Source of the DNA: Leptolyngbya sp. SIOISBB
GTDB lineage: Bacteria; Cyanobacteriota; Cyanobacteriia; Phormidesmidales; Phormidesmidaceae
DNA length: 64,000 bases
NCBI GenBank assembly: GCA_010671905.1
Contig: JAAHII010000001.1
Location: 3,968,001 to 4,032,000 of the forward strand
Reading direction: 5' to 3'
The position numbers were made by a program, and so were the translations under genes. Positions 18,371-28,879 of this stretch are shown in pieces (the first letter of the stretch is position 1; each line of letters begins with the position of its first letter). Under the pieces are notes generated by a model. It was given only the letters and a program-made list of their open reading frames with translations, ran no database searches and was not told the origin of the DNA.

Positions 18371-19156
18371 TTAGCTGACGGCCGCTTTAGCTTTTTGCTT
18401 GCGAGCAAAACCTAGACCCGCGATCGCCATCAGACCAACTGCCGCAGCGGGCTCCGGTACGCTCTGAGGAGCCGGTTCGCCACTCATGCGAAAGTTAACC
18501 CCATCGCCAGTGCCCCGCTGCTTATCTAAGCCTAGCTTAAGTTCCAGCGACGATACATTGTAAAACGTTTGAGATACCACATTGTTATTCCTACCCTTCG
18601 CGACATAGTCAGGAGTATTGATGGCTTCGCCGTTGATAGCAAGTACACCAGTCGAATTCTTTGACTCTGTATCGAAAAAGTCAATCGTCAATTCAGCGAG
18701 TTCCTGTGAGAACTCAAAAAGATAAGTCCCAACTTCTAACTGCCCTTTTTCCTCATTGCCAAAGATATCTTGACCTTCATTGTCCTGTCCTAAAATCTTT
18801 CTTTCCGAAGGACGGAACCAGTAGCCTGTTGAATTGGTTCCTGCATCCTTAGTTTTAAATTGAACTTTGCTATCACCGCTACCGTAAGTCAACTTTTGAT
18901 CACCTTGGCCGAAATAATCGACAAATAATCGGCTTTGGGTTCCTGATGTTGAGTCAACTAAAGACGTAATATTTGCAAAAATCGGATCTAGAGTTAGGCA
19001 GGCATCTGAATCTAAACAACCTAGTCCAACATTGATTTCACCCTGCTCCTCAGGCACAAAATTCATAGCTGATGCCGATGCTGACATCCCAGCCAGACAA
19101 GCTGCGGCAGCAGTAAGAGAAGCAAGTGAGTAAAAGAGCTTACGAGGAAAGGTCAT
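18371..19156 (-). CDS. PEP-CTERM anchor protein
   Basis: A 261-residue exported protein. It has a signal peptide (KLFYSLASLTAAAACLAGMSASASA) and a C-terminal PEP-CTERM sorting signal: VPEPAAAVG (about 236-244), a hydrophobic stretch and the basic tail RKQKAKAA. PEP-CTERM proteins are processed by exosortase and often linked to exopolysaccharide or surface material. The mature part is acidic, with a GQLEVGTYLFEF segment and beta-rich character; LEVG-type PEP-CTERM proteins are known in cyanobacteria. A terminator follows at 18305-18338, and 358 bp of AT-rich leader (19157-19515) upstream should carry the promoter. Confidence 0.88.
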   Translation of the reverse strand: MTFPRKLFYSLASLTAAAACLAGMSASASAMNFVPEEQGEINVGLGCLDSDACLTLDPIFANITSLVDSTSGTQSRLFVDYFGQGDQKLTYGSGDSKVQFKTKDAGTNSTGYWFRPSERKILGQDNEGQDIFGNEEKGQLEVGTYLFEFSQELAELTIDFFDTESKNSTGVLAINGEAINTPDYVAKGRNNNVVSQTFYNVSSLELKLGLDKQRGTGDGVNFRMSGEPAPQSVPEPAAAVGLMAIAGLGFARKQKAKAAVS

Positions 19157-19515
19157 GACGATTCAAAGTTTTAATTGAACAAATCAATATTAGTCTTCAG
19201 GTATTCAAGAAAACATAAGTTCCATGCCTTTCTGATTAAATTCAGTATGAGCAATTAAACCAGAAAAATAGCCTAGCCTAGAAGATTTTGCGGAGCTTTT
19301 AAGAGGTTCTTTTTTGTTTTGTCGCTAGAAGAAATTCTGTTGGTGTCTATTCCTCAGGGTATTTACCAACAATTCATACGAGCCAAGTAACATAAGCAGC
19401 TACCAATTCTGAAAAGGCTGATTTCTTCTGTAACTTTACATACGTAGGTTTACTCAACCAGCTCTAACTTTGTTCGGAGTGAACTTCCTATGCAAGGCAC
19501 CACTCATGAGCATCC

Positions 19516-19959
19516 TCAGAAGTGCGATTCTAAATTCATGATCCGGAGCCTCCAACATTTAGTCAATTGGAATAACCCAATGAACAGAATGCCAGTCAGG
19601 GCTCCTACCAGACCGAGTCCCGCCCCTTCAATCAGGTTGAAGCAACTGCGTGCTGGCAAGGTTCCAAAGCGTCCAAAATTGTAAATGCTGCCGACCTGTA
19701 ACCGAAACACCGCAAAGCTGCAAATACCCGCTATCATCGCCGGAATGATCGCTTCGTAATATTCCAGCCCTCGCCGATGGGGAATCTCCAGTACAAACAG
19801 GGGACCGGCAATGGGGTTGCCAAAAAACGCAGACAACGCGGCTCCATGCTGCAAAACGTCAGCACCCGTGTATTTCGGATAGTATCTCGCCAGAAGCTGC
19901 CCGCGTTTGTGGCACAGCGAGGTAGCTATGGCCACGGCAACACAGAGTGCATTTAGCAA
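19516..19959 (-). pseudogene. ClC chloride channel fragment
   Basis: A 147-codon frame containing FFGNPIAGPLFVLEIPHRRG and EYYEAIIPAMIAGICSFAVF, the conserved middle part of ClC-type chloride channel or transporter proteins, whose selectivity motifs surround such GxxxP segments. A whole ClC has 400 residues or more. Both the N-terminal helices and the C-terminal half are missing, and the frame ends in unrelated residues, so this is a relic. It is convergent in space with the fructose-bisphosphate aldolase terminator. Confidence 0.75.
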
Positions 19960-19969
19960 AATCTCAACA

Positions 19970-20005
19970 GCAAAAAGCCGCTAACCTGGGCTAGCGGCTT
20001 TTTGC
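19970..20005 (-). terminator. Terminator of fructose-bisphosphate aldolase
   Basis: GCAAAAAGCCGCTA (19970-19983) pairs perfectly with TAGCGGCTTTTTGC (19992-20005). On the minus strand the stem is followed by its own T5 run. The aldolase stop is 32 bp upstream. The hairpin is symmetrical and could work in both directions. Confidence 0.85.
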
Positions 20006-20036
20006 ATTCATGCTGTTATTAAATCAAGCAAGAAGC

Positions 20037-21116
20037 TTACACAGCAGCAGTGGTCTTAACCTTGGCATCCAATTCGCCAGTGGCGTACTTGGCAGCAAAG
20101 ACTTCGACACCAGCTTGCTTGATCTTGCTAGCGTTGCCAGCGCTACCGAAGGCTTCGTAGCGATCGAGGCAAACCTGCTTCATGTACTTAATAGCAGGCT
20201 TCATGAAGTGGCGAGGATCAAAGTTGGAAGGATCCTTAGCCGCTGCTTCACGAATGGCAGCCGTGATAGCCAAGCGGTTGTCGGTGTCAATGTTGACCTT
20301 ACGAACACCGCTCTTGATGCCCTTCTGGATTTCTTCAACGGGTACACCGTAGGTCTCAGGAATCTGACCGCCGTACTCGTTGATCATGTCCAACCACTCC
20401 TGAGGCACAGAAGAAGACCCGTGCATGACGAGGTGAGTGTTGGGTAGACGGTTGTGGATCTCTTCGATACGGCTGATGGCAAGAATCTCACCAGTCGGCT
20501 TACGGGTAAATTTGTAAGCGCCATGGCTAGTACCGATCGCGACTGCCAGAGCATCTACTTGAGTGGCTTCAACGAACTGTACTGCTTCATCAGGGTCAGT
20601 CAGCAATTGGTCATGGCTGAGGGTGCCCTCAAAACCGTGACCGTCTTCCGCTTCACCTTGGCCGGTTTCCAAGGAACCCAGACAGCCTAGCTCGCCCTCA
20701 ACGCTGGCACCGATCGCGTGAGCGACTTTTACCACTTCAGCCGTGACGCTGACGTTGTAATCAAAGCTAGCAGGCGTCTTTGCGTCAGCTTCAAGCGAGC
20801 CATCCATCATGACGCTGGTGAAGCCGTTGCGAATAGCGGAGTAGCAAGTAGCGGGGCTGTTGCCGTGGTCTTGGTGCATCACCACAGGAATGTGGGGATA
20901 GGTTTCAACTGCTGCCGTAACCAAGTGACGCAGGAAGTTTTCACCTGCGTATTTGCGGGCACCACGAGAAGCCTGCAGAATCACGGGGCTATCGGTCTCA
21001 TCAGCTGCCGCCATAATCGCCAGGATTTGCTCCAGGTTATTGACGTTGTAAGCTGGGATACCGTAACCGTTTTCAGCCGCGTGGTCCAGCATTAGCCGCA
21101 TAGGGACGAGCGCCAT
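20037..21116 (-). CDS. fbaA: Fructose-1,6-bisphosphate aldolase, class II, Calvin-cycle type
   Basis: A 359-residue zinc enzyme joining dihydroxyacetone phosphate with glyceraldehyde 3-phosphate (and with erythrose 4-phosphate in the Calvin cycle). Recognisable blocks: [33 protein letters not shown] with the catalytic Asp and zinc His (about 80-92), [19 protein letters not shown] with a zinc His, [10 protein letters not shown] with another (about 233), and the phosphate-binding VNIDTDNR (about 275). A strong ribosome site (GGAGG) lies just before the ATG. The terminator at 19970 and a leader of about 350 bp (21117-21467), in which I see no gene, suggest a monocistronic, highly expressed unit. 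Confidence 0.96.
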   Translation of the reverse strand: MALVPMRLMLDHAAENGYGIPAYNVNNLEQILAIMAAADETDSPVILQASRGARKYAGENFLRHLVTAAVETYPHIPVVMHQDHGNSPATCYSAIRNGFTSVMMDGSLEADAKTPASFDYNVSVTAEVVKVAHAIGASVEGELGCLGSLETGQGEAEDGHGFEGTLSHDQLLTDPDEAVQFVEATQVDALAVAIGTSHGAYKFTRKPTGEILAISRIEEIHNRLPNTHLVMHGSSSVPQEWLDMINEYGGQIPETYGVPVEEIQKGIKSGVRKVNIDTDNRLAITAAIREAAAKDPSNFDPRHFMKPAIKYMKQVCLDRYEAFGSAGNASKIKQAGVEVFAAKYATGELDAKVKTTAAV

Positions 21117-21467
21117 AAAAATCCTCCTAGTCTTTTTCTTGCCTTCGGCAATCGTAACTCAACACCAATAGGTGCACTTACCTATTCATACTAAGGCAGA
21201 ATCCTCCCCTTTATGACGTTTTGTGAGGGAAAGCTTTAACCTCTGTTAAGAGCAAATAGCTGTTGTGCATGGATCAAAAAAAGCAGCAACCAGTCTTGGG
21301 CGAAAGCTTGAGGCATTTCAAGGGCTCGATAGAGCATCTAGCGTGACCGATTGAAGATTGCATAAAGTCTTGATTTGTTGATACAAGTGGCAACTCACCC
21401 TTGTCGCTACTTAAGAGTCAAGAAGGACAATTTGGAGGCTGGGTGCGGCTTCAATCATGCAGATACA

Positions 21468-22005
21468 TTACCAAGGACGGAAATACGGTTGACCACATTG
21501 CTGGTAACCAACTCCCTGAAAGGTCGATATCATCGCAGCATTGTTGACCGCCGTATCGTAAAAGATGCGCCAAACTCCGATCTCTTGAAGAACTCGGGTG
21601 CCTTTGATGAGGAAGTCGATGCCGAACTGAGAGCCCCGGTGTTGTGGTAAAACGCCGATGAAGTAGATGGTGGTTTTCTCCAGGCCGTTGCGATCTCAGC
21701 CTTCATAAATCACGGGAAGCACAAAACCTAAGGGGGCATTTTCGGCATTGAAACCTACCGGCCACCAATCGTCTTGCTAGAGGAATCCTTGCTCCTGCCT
21801 CGGATCAAAACTGTGCTGCTGCTTGGTGTGAATCTCGGTCTGCAATCTGTTTTTGAATACTGGCATCAACCGAAGATTCCAGGATCTGAGCAACCAAAGA
21901 AACCAGTGTTTCGCGGTTCAATGAGATCGCAGATTGGAAGCGCAATCGCTTAGGAACCTGAATCTGTGGATTGGGTTCTTCCTAGACGAAAGGAGTTTTA
22001 ATGTA
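21468..22005 (-). pseudogene. Decayed GNAT acetyltransferase
   Basis: Minus-strand pieces read EEPNPQIQVPKRLRFQSAIS and LVAQILESSVDASIQKQIAD. After a frame change near AAAQF come DPRQEQGFL-stop-QDDWWP and VGFNAENAPLGFVLPVIYEG-stop. Then NGLEKTTIYFIGVLPQHRGS, IGVWRIFYDTAVNNAAMI and FQGVGYQQCGQPYFRPW end at TAA 21468-21470. GVLPQHRGSQFG corresponds to the acetyl-CoA loop and DTAVNNAAMISTFQGVGY to the Asn/Phe region of GNAT enzymes. At least one frameshift and two or more stops make it non-functional. Confidence 0.78.
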
Positions 22006-22123
22006 GATGGATTGAGTCCTTGAGAATGCTGAAAATTGCCTCAATCATCACTGGCGTGCAGCTGGTTGGATATCCCATCTACAGGGATTCAGAAGCAAGA
22101 AATCGAGGAGGTTTCAGAAAAAA

Positions 22124-22195
22124 TGGGTCGCCTGGGATTCGAACCCAGGACCAATCGGTTAAAAGCCGAGTGCTCTACCGCTGAGCTAGCGACCC
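22124..22195 (-). tRNA. tRNA-Lys (anticodon TTT)
   Basis: The minus strand folds as a cloverleaf. The acceptor is GGGTCGC/GCGACCC with discriminator A, the D-arm is GCTC...GAGC, the anticodon arm CTCGG-CTTTTAA-CCGAT has anticodon TTT, and the T-arm is CTGGG-TTCGAAT-CCCAG. CCA is not encoded. The discriminator is directly followed by a T6 run that may serve as terminator. Confidence 0.97.
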
Positions 22196-22376
22196 TTGTA
22201 CGTGCAATGCTTTCTCAGCACGGTTATTTACGATATCACACTATTTGAGGCTTCCGCGATCGCCGAACCAGAAAAGTTGCGATTTCTTCGCCTGCCGCGC
22301 TGCGACCAGGTTGGGTGCCCATCAGCAACCACTGCAGCTACCTATCCCCATCCGGTTTGTCGCCATGGTTAGGCGG

Positions 22377-24195
22377 CTAGGCTGGCACCACGACTTTCTC
22401 CGCACCATCAAGGTGGAAAGCTTCGTGGACGGCCTTGAGCGCATTCACCCCATCGGCTTCGGCCACTAGGCAACTAATTTTAATTTCAGAAGTGGCAATC
22501 ATATGAATGTTGATCTGATGCTCCGCCAGTGCGGCAAACATGCGAGCCGCGACCCCTGGCGTATTGATCATGCCTAAACCCACGACGCTGATTTTAGCGA
22601 TCGCGTCATTCACAAAGACATCCCCACAAGCAAATTTAGCGGCGGCATTTTCCACCAATCTTCGGGCTTGAGCGGCTTCGTCCTGAGCCACGGTAAAAGC
22701 AATGTCGCGGGTCGTTTGACCATTCACTAAGCGGCAACGTTGCGATTGAATAATCATGTCAACACTGACCCCAGCTTCTGCCAGTAGCGCAAAAATTTGA
22801 GCGGCCATGCCTGGTTGGTCGGGAACCTGGCGAATCGCAACTTGAGCCTGTTGGATATCCAGCGCGGCCCCGCGCACTTCTGGGCTGGTCTCAGGAATGG
22901 GTTGCTCAGGGGTAGCGGTTTTGTCCAGCGGCGAACAGGTGACTTGGAAGGCTTCACAAAGGGCATTGATGGCGAGGTCGCACTCATCGCGCTCTACTGT
23001 GCAGCTGACTTTGACCTCGGAGGTGGAAATCATCTGGATGTTAACGCCTGCTGCCGCTAAGGTCGAAAACATGCGGGCGGCCACTCCTGGACGGCCAATC
23101 ATGCCAGCCCCAACGATACTGACCTTAGCGACGCGCTGATCGACTAAGATTTCGGCCTCGTTGGTATCAGTGGGATTGCCGCGCAGTACCGGAGCGATCG
23201 CCTCGGCCACGGCTTCTGCCTTCGCTAAATTAGCGCGCATCACGGTAAAGGCAATGTCGTTGGTGTTGCCATCGTGAATGGATTGAATAATCAAATCCAC
23301 GTTGAGGCTTTGGTTCGCGATTTCGCCAAACAGTTGGGCGGCGACACCGGGGCGATCGGGAATCCGTAACAATGCCACCTTGGCCTGATCGAGGTCGAAC
23401 TCTATGGCGTCGACGGGATGAACGAGTTCTAACCCCTCTAGGGACTTGGGCTGGCGAGTGGGGGCGAGAACCTGGGTGCCGGGTTCATCCGTCCAGCTAG
23501 AACGCACGACTAAAGGCACCCCATAATTCCGCGCAATTTCCACCGCGCGGGGATGCAGCACCTTAGCGCCCAAACTCGCTAGCTCTAGCATTTCATCGCA
23601 GGTAATGTGGGGCATCAGTTGTGCCGCTGGCACCAGCCGCGGATCCGTCGTCAAAATGCCTGGCACGTCGGTATAAATTTCACACTTGGCTGCGCCCAAG
23701 GCGGCGGCTAGCGCCACGGCTGAGGTATCAGAGCCCCCTCGTCCTAGGGTGGTAATTTCAAAATCGGTGCTCGAACTAACTCCCTGAAAGCCTGCGACCA
23801 CCACCACTTTGCCATCGTTCAGGTGACGCTGTAGCCGCTCAGTCCGAATATTGAGAATGCGAGCACGGCTGTGATCGGCTTCGGTGACAATCCCGACCTG
23901 TGCCCCGGTAAGCGAGATGGCATCTTGCCCCAAACTATGCAGCGCCATACTCAGGAGCGAGATTGACACCTGTTCGCCGGTGGACAGCAACATGTCCATC
24001 TCTCGGCAGCTGGGATTCTCGGAAATTTCGTTCGCGAGCTTGACCAAGGTGTCGGTGGTCTTGCCCATGGCGGAAACCACTACGGCCACTTGATGACCGG
24101 CGAGTACCGTGTGGTTTACCCGTTTGGCAACGGCTTGAATCCGTTCGACCGACCCGACTGAAGTGCCCCCAAATTTTTTGAACAATGAGCGCCAT
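22377..24195 (-). CDS. lysC: Aspartate kinase with four ACT domains; one-base frameshift at the 5' end
   Basis: Aspartokinase phosphorylates L-aspartate, the first step to lysine, threonine and methionine. From 24195 the frame reads MALIVQK, but an A6 run (24174-24179 on the plus strand as T6) puts [19 protein letters not shown] in the next frame; five A would restore [14 protein letters not shown]. The downstream frame (open from a TTG at 24185 to the stop at 22377) holds the whole enzyme: kinase domain 1-245 with [25 protein letters not shown] and [20 protein letters not shown], then two pairs of ACT domains (e.g. [51 protein letters not shown]). Four ACT domains are usual in cyanobacteria and give feedback control by lysine and threonine. 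Either sequencing error, slippage on A6, or use of the TTG start explains the break. Confidence 0.9.
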
Positions 24196-24378
24196 AGGAT
24201 AGCTGTGGTGTCGCGACTGCTGGGATGGGCGAGTGATGTGTTGTGAACACTCGTAGCCTTGACGTCATCTCAGTTTTCTCAACCTCGATGGGCATCAATG
24301 CTTACCAAGAGTACCGCATGACGTTTGCGATCGCGGTGCTGATCAGGGCTCTGTTAGCGATCCTTAAAGAAGGGGGGC

Positions 24379-24418
24379 ACGACTCGTCTCACTGGCTCCA
24401 AACAGCGAGACGAGTCGT
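24379..24418 (-). terminator. Hairpin after the YHS lipoprotein gene
   Basis: CGACTCGTCTC at 24380-24390 pairs perfectly with GAGACGAGTCG at 24407-24417. On the minus strand it is followed by CCCCCCTTCTTT, a weak T-rich tail. It sits 9 bp past the stop of the gene at 24427-25008, which favours a terminator role. Confidence 0.6.
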
Positions 24419-24426
24419 CACGGCAT

Positions 24427-25008
24427 CTATTGCAACGCGACTTCCGGCCAGTTGGCGTTCGCTTGCGCAATATGACCGGGGATGTCCTTTTCCCAACGCG
24501 TTTGAATATTTTTGTCGTAGTTGAGATAGAGCTTGTCGTCGACGATGCTCCAGGCCTCCGGATCAACGGCAGCGGTGTAGCCCTGGCTGACTGCCCAGGC
24601 ACAATAGCCGCCGTACTGAGGTGCATATTGCACTGGGTCACTGGCAAAGGCATCGCGGTTTTCAGCGCTGGCAAATTGCCAGGTAGCCCCGCTCCATTCG
24701 TGGGTAAAGTCGGCACTACCGGGTACGTAAGCGCCCTCGGTGAAATAGGCGACAGGGTCAGCACCTGCGATCGCCACCGTATCTTCGACATATACAGCGG
24801 GTAGGGTAGCGCTCTCAGTCGGAGCCGCAGCAACGGTCTCGGCAGCGGCGTCAGGGGCGGTCTCGGCGGTAGGGGTCTCGGCGGTGGCGGGTGCTTCTAC
24901 CGGGGCAGTGGCGGTTGAGTCAGCCGGTTCAGAACTGGTGGTCTTGTCGCTACAGCTAGCGATGGTCAAACCAGCGAGCAAGAATGGCAGCACAAAAATG
25001 GGACGCAT
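24427..25008 (-). CDS. YHS-domain lipoprotein
   Basis: A 193-residue exported lipoprotein. The signal ends in LTIASC (lipobox Cys near residue 19), followed by a Thr/Ala/Pro/Glu-rich linker (about 20-70). The rest is a YHS domain: VAIAGADPVAYFTEGAYVPG, FTHEWSGATWQFASAENRDA, FASDPVQYAPQYGGYCAWAV. The GGYCAWA motif replaces the classic YHS core and is common in exported cyanobacterial and proteobacterial members thought to relate to metal handling; no substrate can be fixed. It diverges from nusB with a 193-bp shared upstream region. Confidence 0.88.
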   Translation of the reverse strand: MRPIFVLPFLLAGLTIASCSDKTTSSEPADSTATAPVEAPATAETPTAETAPDAAAETVAAAPTESATLPAVYVEDTVAIAGADPVAYFTEGAYVPGSADFTHEWSGATWQFASAENRDAFASDPVQYAPQYGGYCAWAVSQGYTAAVDPEAWSIVDDKLYLNYDKNIQTRWEKDIPGHIAQANANWPEVALQ

Positions 25009-25201
25009 GACTTTACTCCTAACTAAATGACTGATGATTTCAGTTCAGTATTGTCAAATTAAGCGAAAAATCTGAGTGCGTCCTGAGAATGCTGCGAAAA
25101 GAATTTGAGGATAGCGGATGATGGTTTAATACGGCGACCTCAATGGCGGGGATCAATAATTACCCTGCTAAGATCACAAAGCGCTTATTTTCGGTATCTG
25201 T

Positions 25202-25900
25202 ATGCAGCCTCGCCGTTTTGCCCGCGAACTCGCCCTGCTGGGCATGAGTCAGTTAGACAACAACAAACCTAGTGTGATCGCGTCTCAGGAGTTGGATAAG
25301 CTGGTCACGTCAGCGGTGCGATCGCTGGCGGGTGAAGTGCAAGACGCTTTAGAAGTCGCCTCGGGTGAGGTGCAACAGGGACAAGACCAACTGTTAGCGA
25401 GTGAGACCCGCGCTAGCAGCATTGACGATGCGCGCGCTTCGCTGCAAACGGCCTTAGAGAAAACGCAGTCCGCGATCAATCGGTTGGGCAGTGCATTGCA
25501 GATGCCCGAAATGATTCAGCTTTCTAATCGGAAGGAGATTCGCAGTTATGCGATCGAGCTGATTTCCGTCACGGCTAAACATCGCGTCGATGTGGATGCT
25601 GAGTTAGACGAAGCGATGGTGTCTTGGCAGGTCAAGCGATTGCCTCGGATTGATCGAGATATCCTCCGCATCGCGGTTGTCGAGATGAAATATTTGGGCG
25701 TACCCGACCGCGTTGTCATCAATGAAGCGATCGAAATTGCCAAGCGCTATAGCGATGAAGATGGTTTTCGGTTTGTGAATGGGGTGTTGCGACGCTGGGT
25801 GAACCGATTTTTGCATCCTGTCGAGTCAGCGCCGGACGATGCCGATGCGGCTGAAATCCCGCTACCGCTCAACGCTGATGCTGAACCCCCGCTGGGATAG
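25202..25900 (+). CDS. nusB: Transcription antitermination factor NusB
   Basis: A 232-residue RNA-binding protein that acts with NusE (S10) on boxA of rRNA transcripts. The N-terminus QPRRFARELALLGMSQLD matches the first NusB helix. The C-terminal half has VDAELDEAMVSWQVKRLPRI, DRDILRIAVVEMKYLGVPDR, VVINEAIEIAKRYSDEDGFR and FVNGVLRRW, the NusB signature. A helical insertion of about 75 residues (35-110) between them makes it longer than the 140-residue E. coli protein, as usual in cyanobacteria. ftsY follows after 60 bp on the same strand and is probably co-transcribed. Confidence 0.95.
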   Translation: MQPRRFARELALLGMSQLDNNKPSVIASQELDKLVTSAVRSLAGEVQDALEVASGEVQQGQDQLLASETRASSIDDARASLQTALEKTQSAINRLGSALQMPEMIQLSNRKEIRSYAIELISVTAKHRVDVDAELDEAMVSWQVKRLPRIDRDILRIAVVEMKYLGVPDRVVINEAIEIAKRYSDEDGFRFVNGVLRRWVNRFLHPVESAPDDADAAEIPLPLNADAEPPLG

Positions 25901-25960
25901 ATTAAAAGCCGCCGCCGAGTTTCCTGTAAACCCCTTTATCGCTACATACTTGAGTTCTCC

Positions 25961-27713
25961 ATGGCCAACTTCAACTGGTTTAGTCGTAGTTTTGATGAGT
26001 CATCCAAGGCGGATAAAGCCGACCAGCCGCAAGCTGAGGAAACCACCGCCAAAGACTCAAAAGACGAATCGGCTGAGGAGTCATCACCCCAGACCATGAG
26101 CTCTGAGGACTACCTCGCCTGGGCTAAAGCCGCTTATCAAAATATTCAAAAGCAGCAGGCTGCCACCACTGAAGCAACAGCGCCAGCGAGTGAAGCGGCG
26201 GTTCCGGCTGAGACGACGGCTGCCGCCACTGTTGATGAGGCCGACGAGGCGACGGTAACTGAACCGGCCAGCCCGGAATCGTTACCAGAAGCGACAACTG
26301 CGACGATCGCTGAACCGACGACTGAGCCTGATGCCTCTATTTCCACCGAGGAGGAGATAGTCGACCCCGAGACCGAGGCAGCGACTGCGGCTGCCACGAC
26401 TGGGGCCGATCGGCCAGACGACTCGGCAGTAGCGCCGATCGTTGCAGTCGCTCCCCCTGCGACTGAAGAGGATGCGTCCCCAACGGCCCCTGTCGATAGC
26501 GATCCGGTCGCCGCAGCGGCCACCCCTGAAGCGGAGACCTCCGAACCGACAACTGCACCCGCCGGTCCGGCTTGGATGCAGTCGACCGCCGAACGCCAAG
26601 CCCGGTTGGAACGGCTACAAGAAACCGCGATCGCAGAACCCGAGCCGGAGCCCGAGCCGACCAGAGCAGCCGCCACCGAACCAGAGCCCGTTCTGCTGGA
26701 CATCAACTTTGATGATGCCTTTCGATGGTCCGCAGAAGTCTTGGCGAGTCAGGGGCGTAGCGCGGCCGATATTTCGATTGAAGAAATCACCTGGCTGAAT
26801 AAACTGCGTCAGGGACTGGACAAGACCCGTCGAGGCCTGGTCAATCAGCTCAAGGCGATCGTGGGCCAGGGGCCGTTGAACGAAGACGCCGTATTTGAAA
26901 TTGAAGCCCTGCTGCTGCAAGCTGACGTGGGCGTTGAGGCTACAGACACCATTATTGAAGCGTTGCAGGCCAAGTTGCGAGAAGAAGCGTTGCCCCCAGA
27001 ACAGGCGATCGCCTATCTCAAGAAGATTCTACGAGACATGCTCAATGCGCCTTTGGGTGAGTCGCATAACCTCGAATTTGTGCCTGAAAAAGACACCTTC
27101 AACATTTGGCTGATGACTGGCGTCAATGGTGCTGGTAAGACTACAACGATTGGGAAACTAGCCCATATCGCTAAAAAAATCTGGCTACTCCTGTCTTATT
27201 GGGGCTGCCGACACCTTTCGAGCGGCGGCTGTGGAGCAAGTCAAGGCTTGGGGGGCTCGCAGCGACGTTGAGGTGATCGCCAACCCCGGCCAAAATACTG
27301 ACCCGGCAGCAGTGGTGTTTGATGCGATCAGCGCGGCTCAATCACGTAATTGCGAACTGCTGCTAGTGGATACTGCTGGTCGTTTGCAAAATAAGAAAAA
27401 CCTTATGGATGAGCTCTCCAAAATTCGCCGCATTATCGATAAAAAGGCCGCCGATGCCAAAGTCGAATCGCTGTTGGTTTTGGATGCCACGCTGGGGCAA
27501 AACGGTCTGCAGCAAGCGAAAGTCTTTGCCGAAGCGGCTAATCTCAGCGGCGTGGTGTTAACCAAGCTGGATGGTACGGCCCGGGGTGGAGTCGCCCTAG
27601 CAGTCGTTCAACAACTGGGGTTGCCGATTCGCTTTATCGGTGCCGGTGAGGGGATCGAAGATTTACGTCCCTTTTCTAGCTATGAATTTATTGAGGCGTT
27701 GCTCAGTGGTTAG
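25961..27713 (+). CDS. ftsY: Signal recognition particle receptor FtsY, broken by a one-base insertion
   Basis: FtsY is the SRP receptor GTPase that docks ribosomes making membrane proteins. The first frame covers an acidic Ala/Thr/Glu/Pro-rich A domain (about 1-245), then the N domain (LRQGLDKTRRGLVNQLKAIV) and the P-loop GVNGAGKTTTIGKLAHIAKK. Within the A7 run at 27173-27179 the frame is lost; with six A it would continue SGYSCLIGAADTFRAAA. The second frame carries VEQVKAWGARSDVEVIANPG, the G3 motif DTAGRLQNKKNLMDEL, G4 TKLDGTARGG and GAGEGIEDLRPF, ending at 27713. Everything needed is present apart from the extra A. Since ftsY is normally essential, sequencing error or slippage is more likely than loss. 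Confidence 0.93.
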
Positions 27714-27892
27714 TACATCCTGGCAAAAATCATCCCTGTGTAGACTCTTGACCCTTTCAATCTCAGACTCTTAGCTTGATTCCTAAGCAGTTTGGTCAGT
27801 AGTCATGCAAATTACGCTGTGGGCTACCAACCAGTTTGTAAGTAATGGGTGTTATGTCTAGAGTGCATTGCTCACCTCACAAGTAGAGCTCT

Positions 27893-28759
27893 ATGGATGA
27901 TCGAAATCAGTATTTGCTAGCGCTAGCAAAACGCAACGCTAAAACCTACATTGCCAATCCGAAGACCAAAGCAGTCATGGTTGCAGGTTCTGTTGCAGAG
28001 GGACTATGCGATGAATATTCTGATTGTGACATGAGCATCTATTACGCCGAATTACCCTCTGAAGAAGAACTCCAATTCGTGCGTCAGCAGAACCAAGGTT
28101 CAGAACGACTCTGGGTTTTGGGTGATCGAAAAGAGGGCGGATTTGCCGAGAGCTACCTTGTCAATGGGATCGAATGCCAGTTTGGTCATGTGACAGTCAC
28201 ACAGTGGGAAAAGGATATTTCCAATATTTTGGCAGGACGTGATATTTGCTCTCCTTTGCTGAAAGCGATGTCTGGAACCTTAGTTGGCATTCCGCTGTAT
28301 GGAGAGACACTCATTCATAAATGGCAAGCAAAAATATCAAATTTTCCAGATTTACTGGCGCAGAAGATGGTTGGCCACTACCTCAACTTTTTTGCAATTT
28401 GGGGTATGCAAGAAAAATTTAGTAGACGGGACACAACACTTTGGTACTACCAAATTTTAGTGGAGTCAGCCCAAAACCTGATCGGCGTCTTGTCTGGACT
28501 AAACCGTTTGTATTATTCAACATTTCAATTTAAACGGATGGGTAAATTTATTGAGCAAATGGCGATTGCGCCTGAGAATCTTGCTGAGCGCCTGGAGAAG
28601 TTGTTTGAGCAGGAACCTTCAGTAGCAATCTATCAACTGGAAGCATTAGTCCGAGAAACCATCGAGTTGGTGGAAATTCACATGCCTCAAATCAATACAT
28701 CTTTAGCGAAACAAAAGCTAGGTTGGAGGCAGCAGCCGTGGCAATTGAGCGAAGGCTAG
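27893..28759 (+). CDS. Nucleotidyltransferase-fold protein
   Basis: A 288-residue cytoplasmic protein. The N-terminal part has the polymerase-beta type signature GSVAEGLCDEYSDCDMSIYY (about residues 34-53), i.e. GS followed by DxD metal ligands, and a possible third acidic position near NGIECQFGHV. The helical C-terminal half (about 150-280) resembles the substrate domain of kanamycin-nucleotidyltransferase-like proteins. It should transfer a nucleotide to a small molecule or macromolecule; the target is unknown. It has its own terminator (28812-28858). Confidence 0.75.
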   Translation: MDDRNQYLLALAKRNAKTYIANPKTKAVMVAGSVAEGLCDEYSDCDMSIYYAELPSEEELQFVRQQNQGSERLWVLGDRKEGGFAESYLVNGIECQFGHVTVTQWEKDISNILAGRDICSPLLKAMSGTLVGIPLYGETLIHKWQAKISNFPDLLAQKMVGHYLNFFAIWGMQEKFSRRDTTLWYYQILVESAQNLIGVLSGLNRLYYSTFQFKRMGKFIEQMAIAPENLAERLEKLFEQEPSVAIYQLEALVRETIELVEIHMPQINTSLAKQKLGWRQQPWQLSEG

Positions 28760-28811
28760 CCTACGAGAAGTTGGCTAATCCAATGACTAACGTGGCAATC
28801 TGCATGAAAGC

Positions 28812-28858
28812 AAGTCAGGGTGATCGCACGACATACGATCACCCTGACTTGCGTTTTT
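28812..28858 (+). terminator. Rho-independent terminator after the nucleotidyltransferase gene
   Basis: AAGTCAGGGTGATCG (28812-28826) pairs perfectly with CGATCACCCTGACTT (28836-28850), followed by GCG and T5. This is a strong stem of 15 bp with a 9-base loop, placed between two convergent genes. Confidence 0.92.
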
Positions 28859-28879
28859 GACTAGAGCTTCGGTGGATGC

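Noticed and set aside
26146-26706. Long minus-strand Ser/Ala/Gly-rich ORF inside ftsY
   Set aside because: A shadow of the Ala/Thr/Glu-rich A domain of FtsY in the opposite strand.
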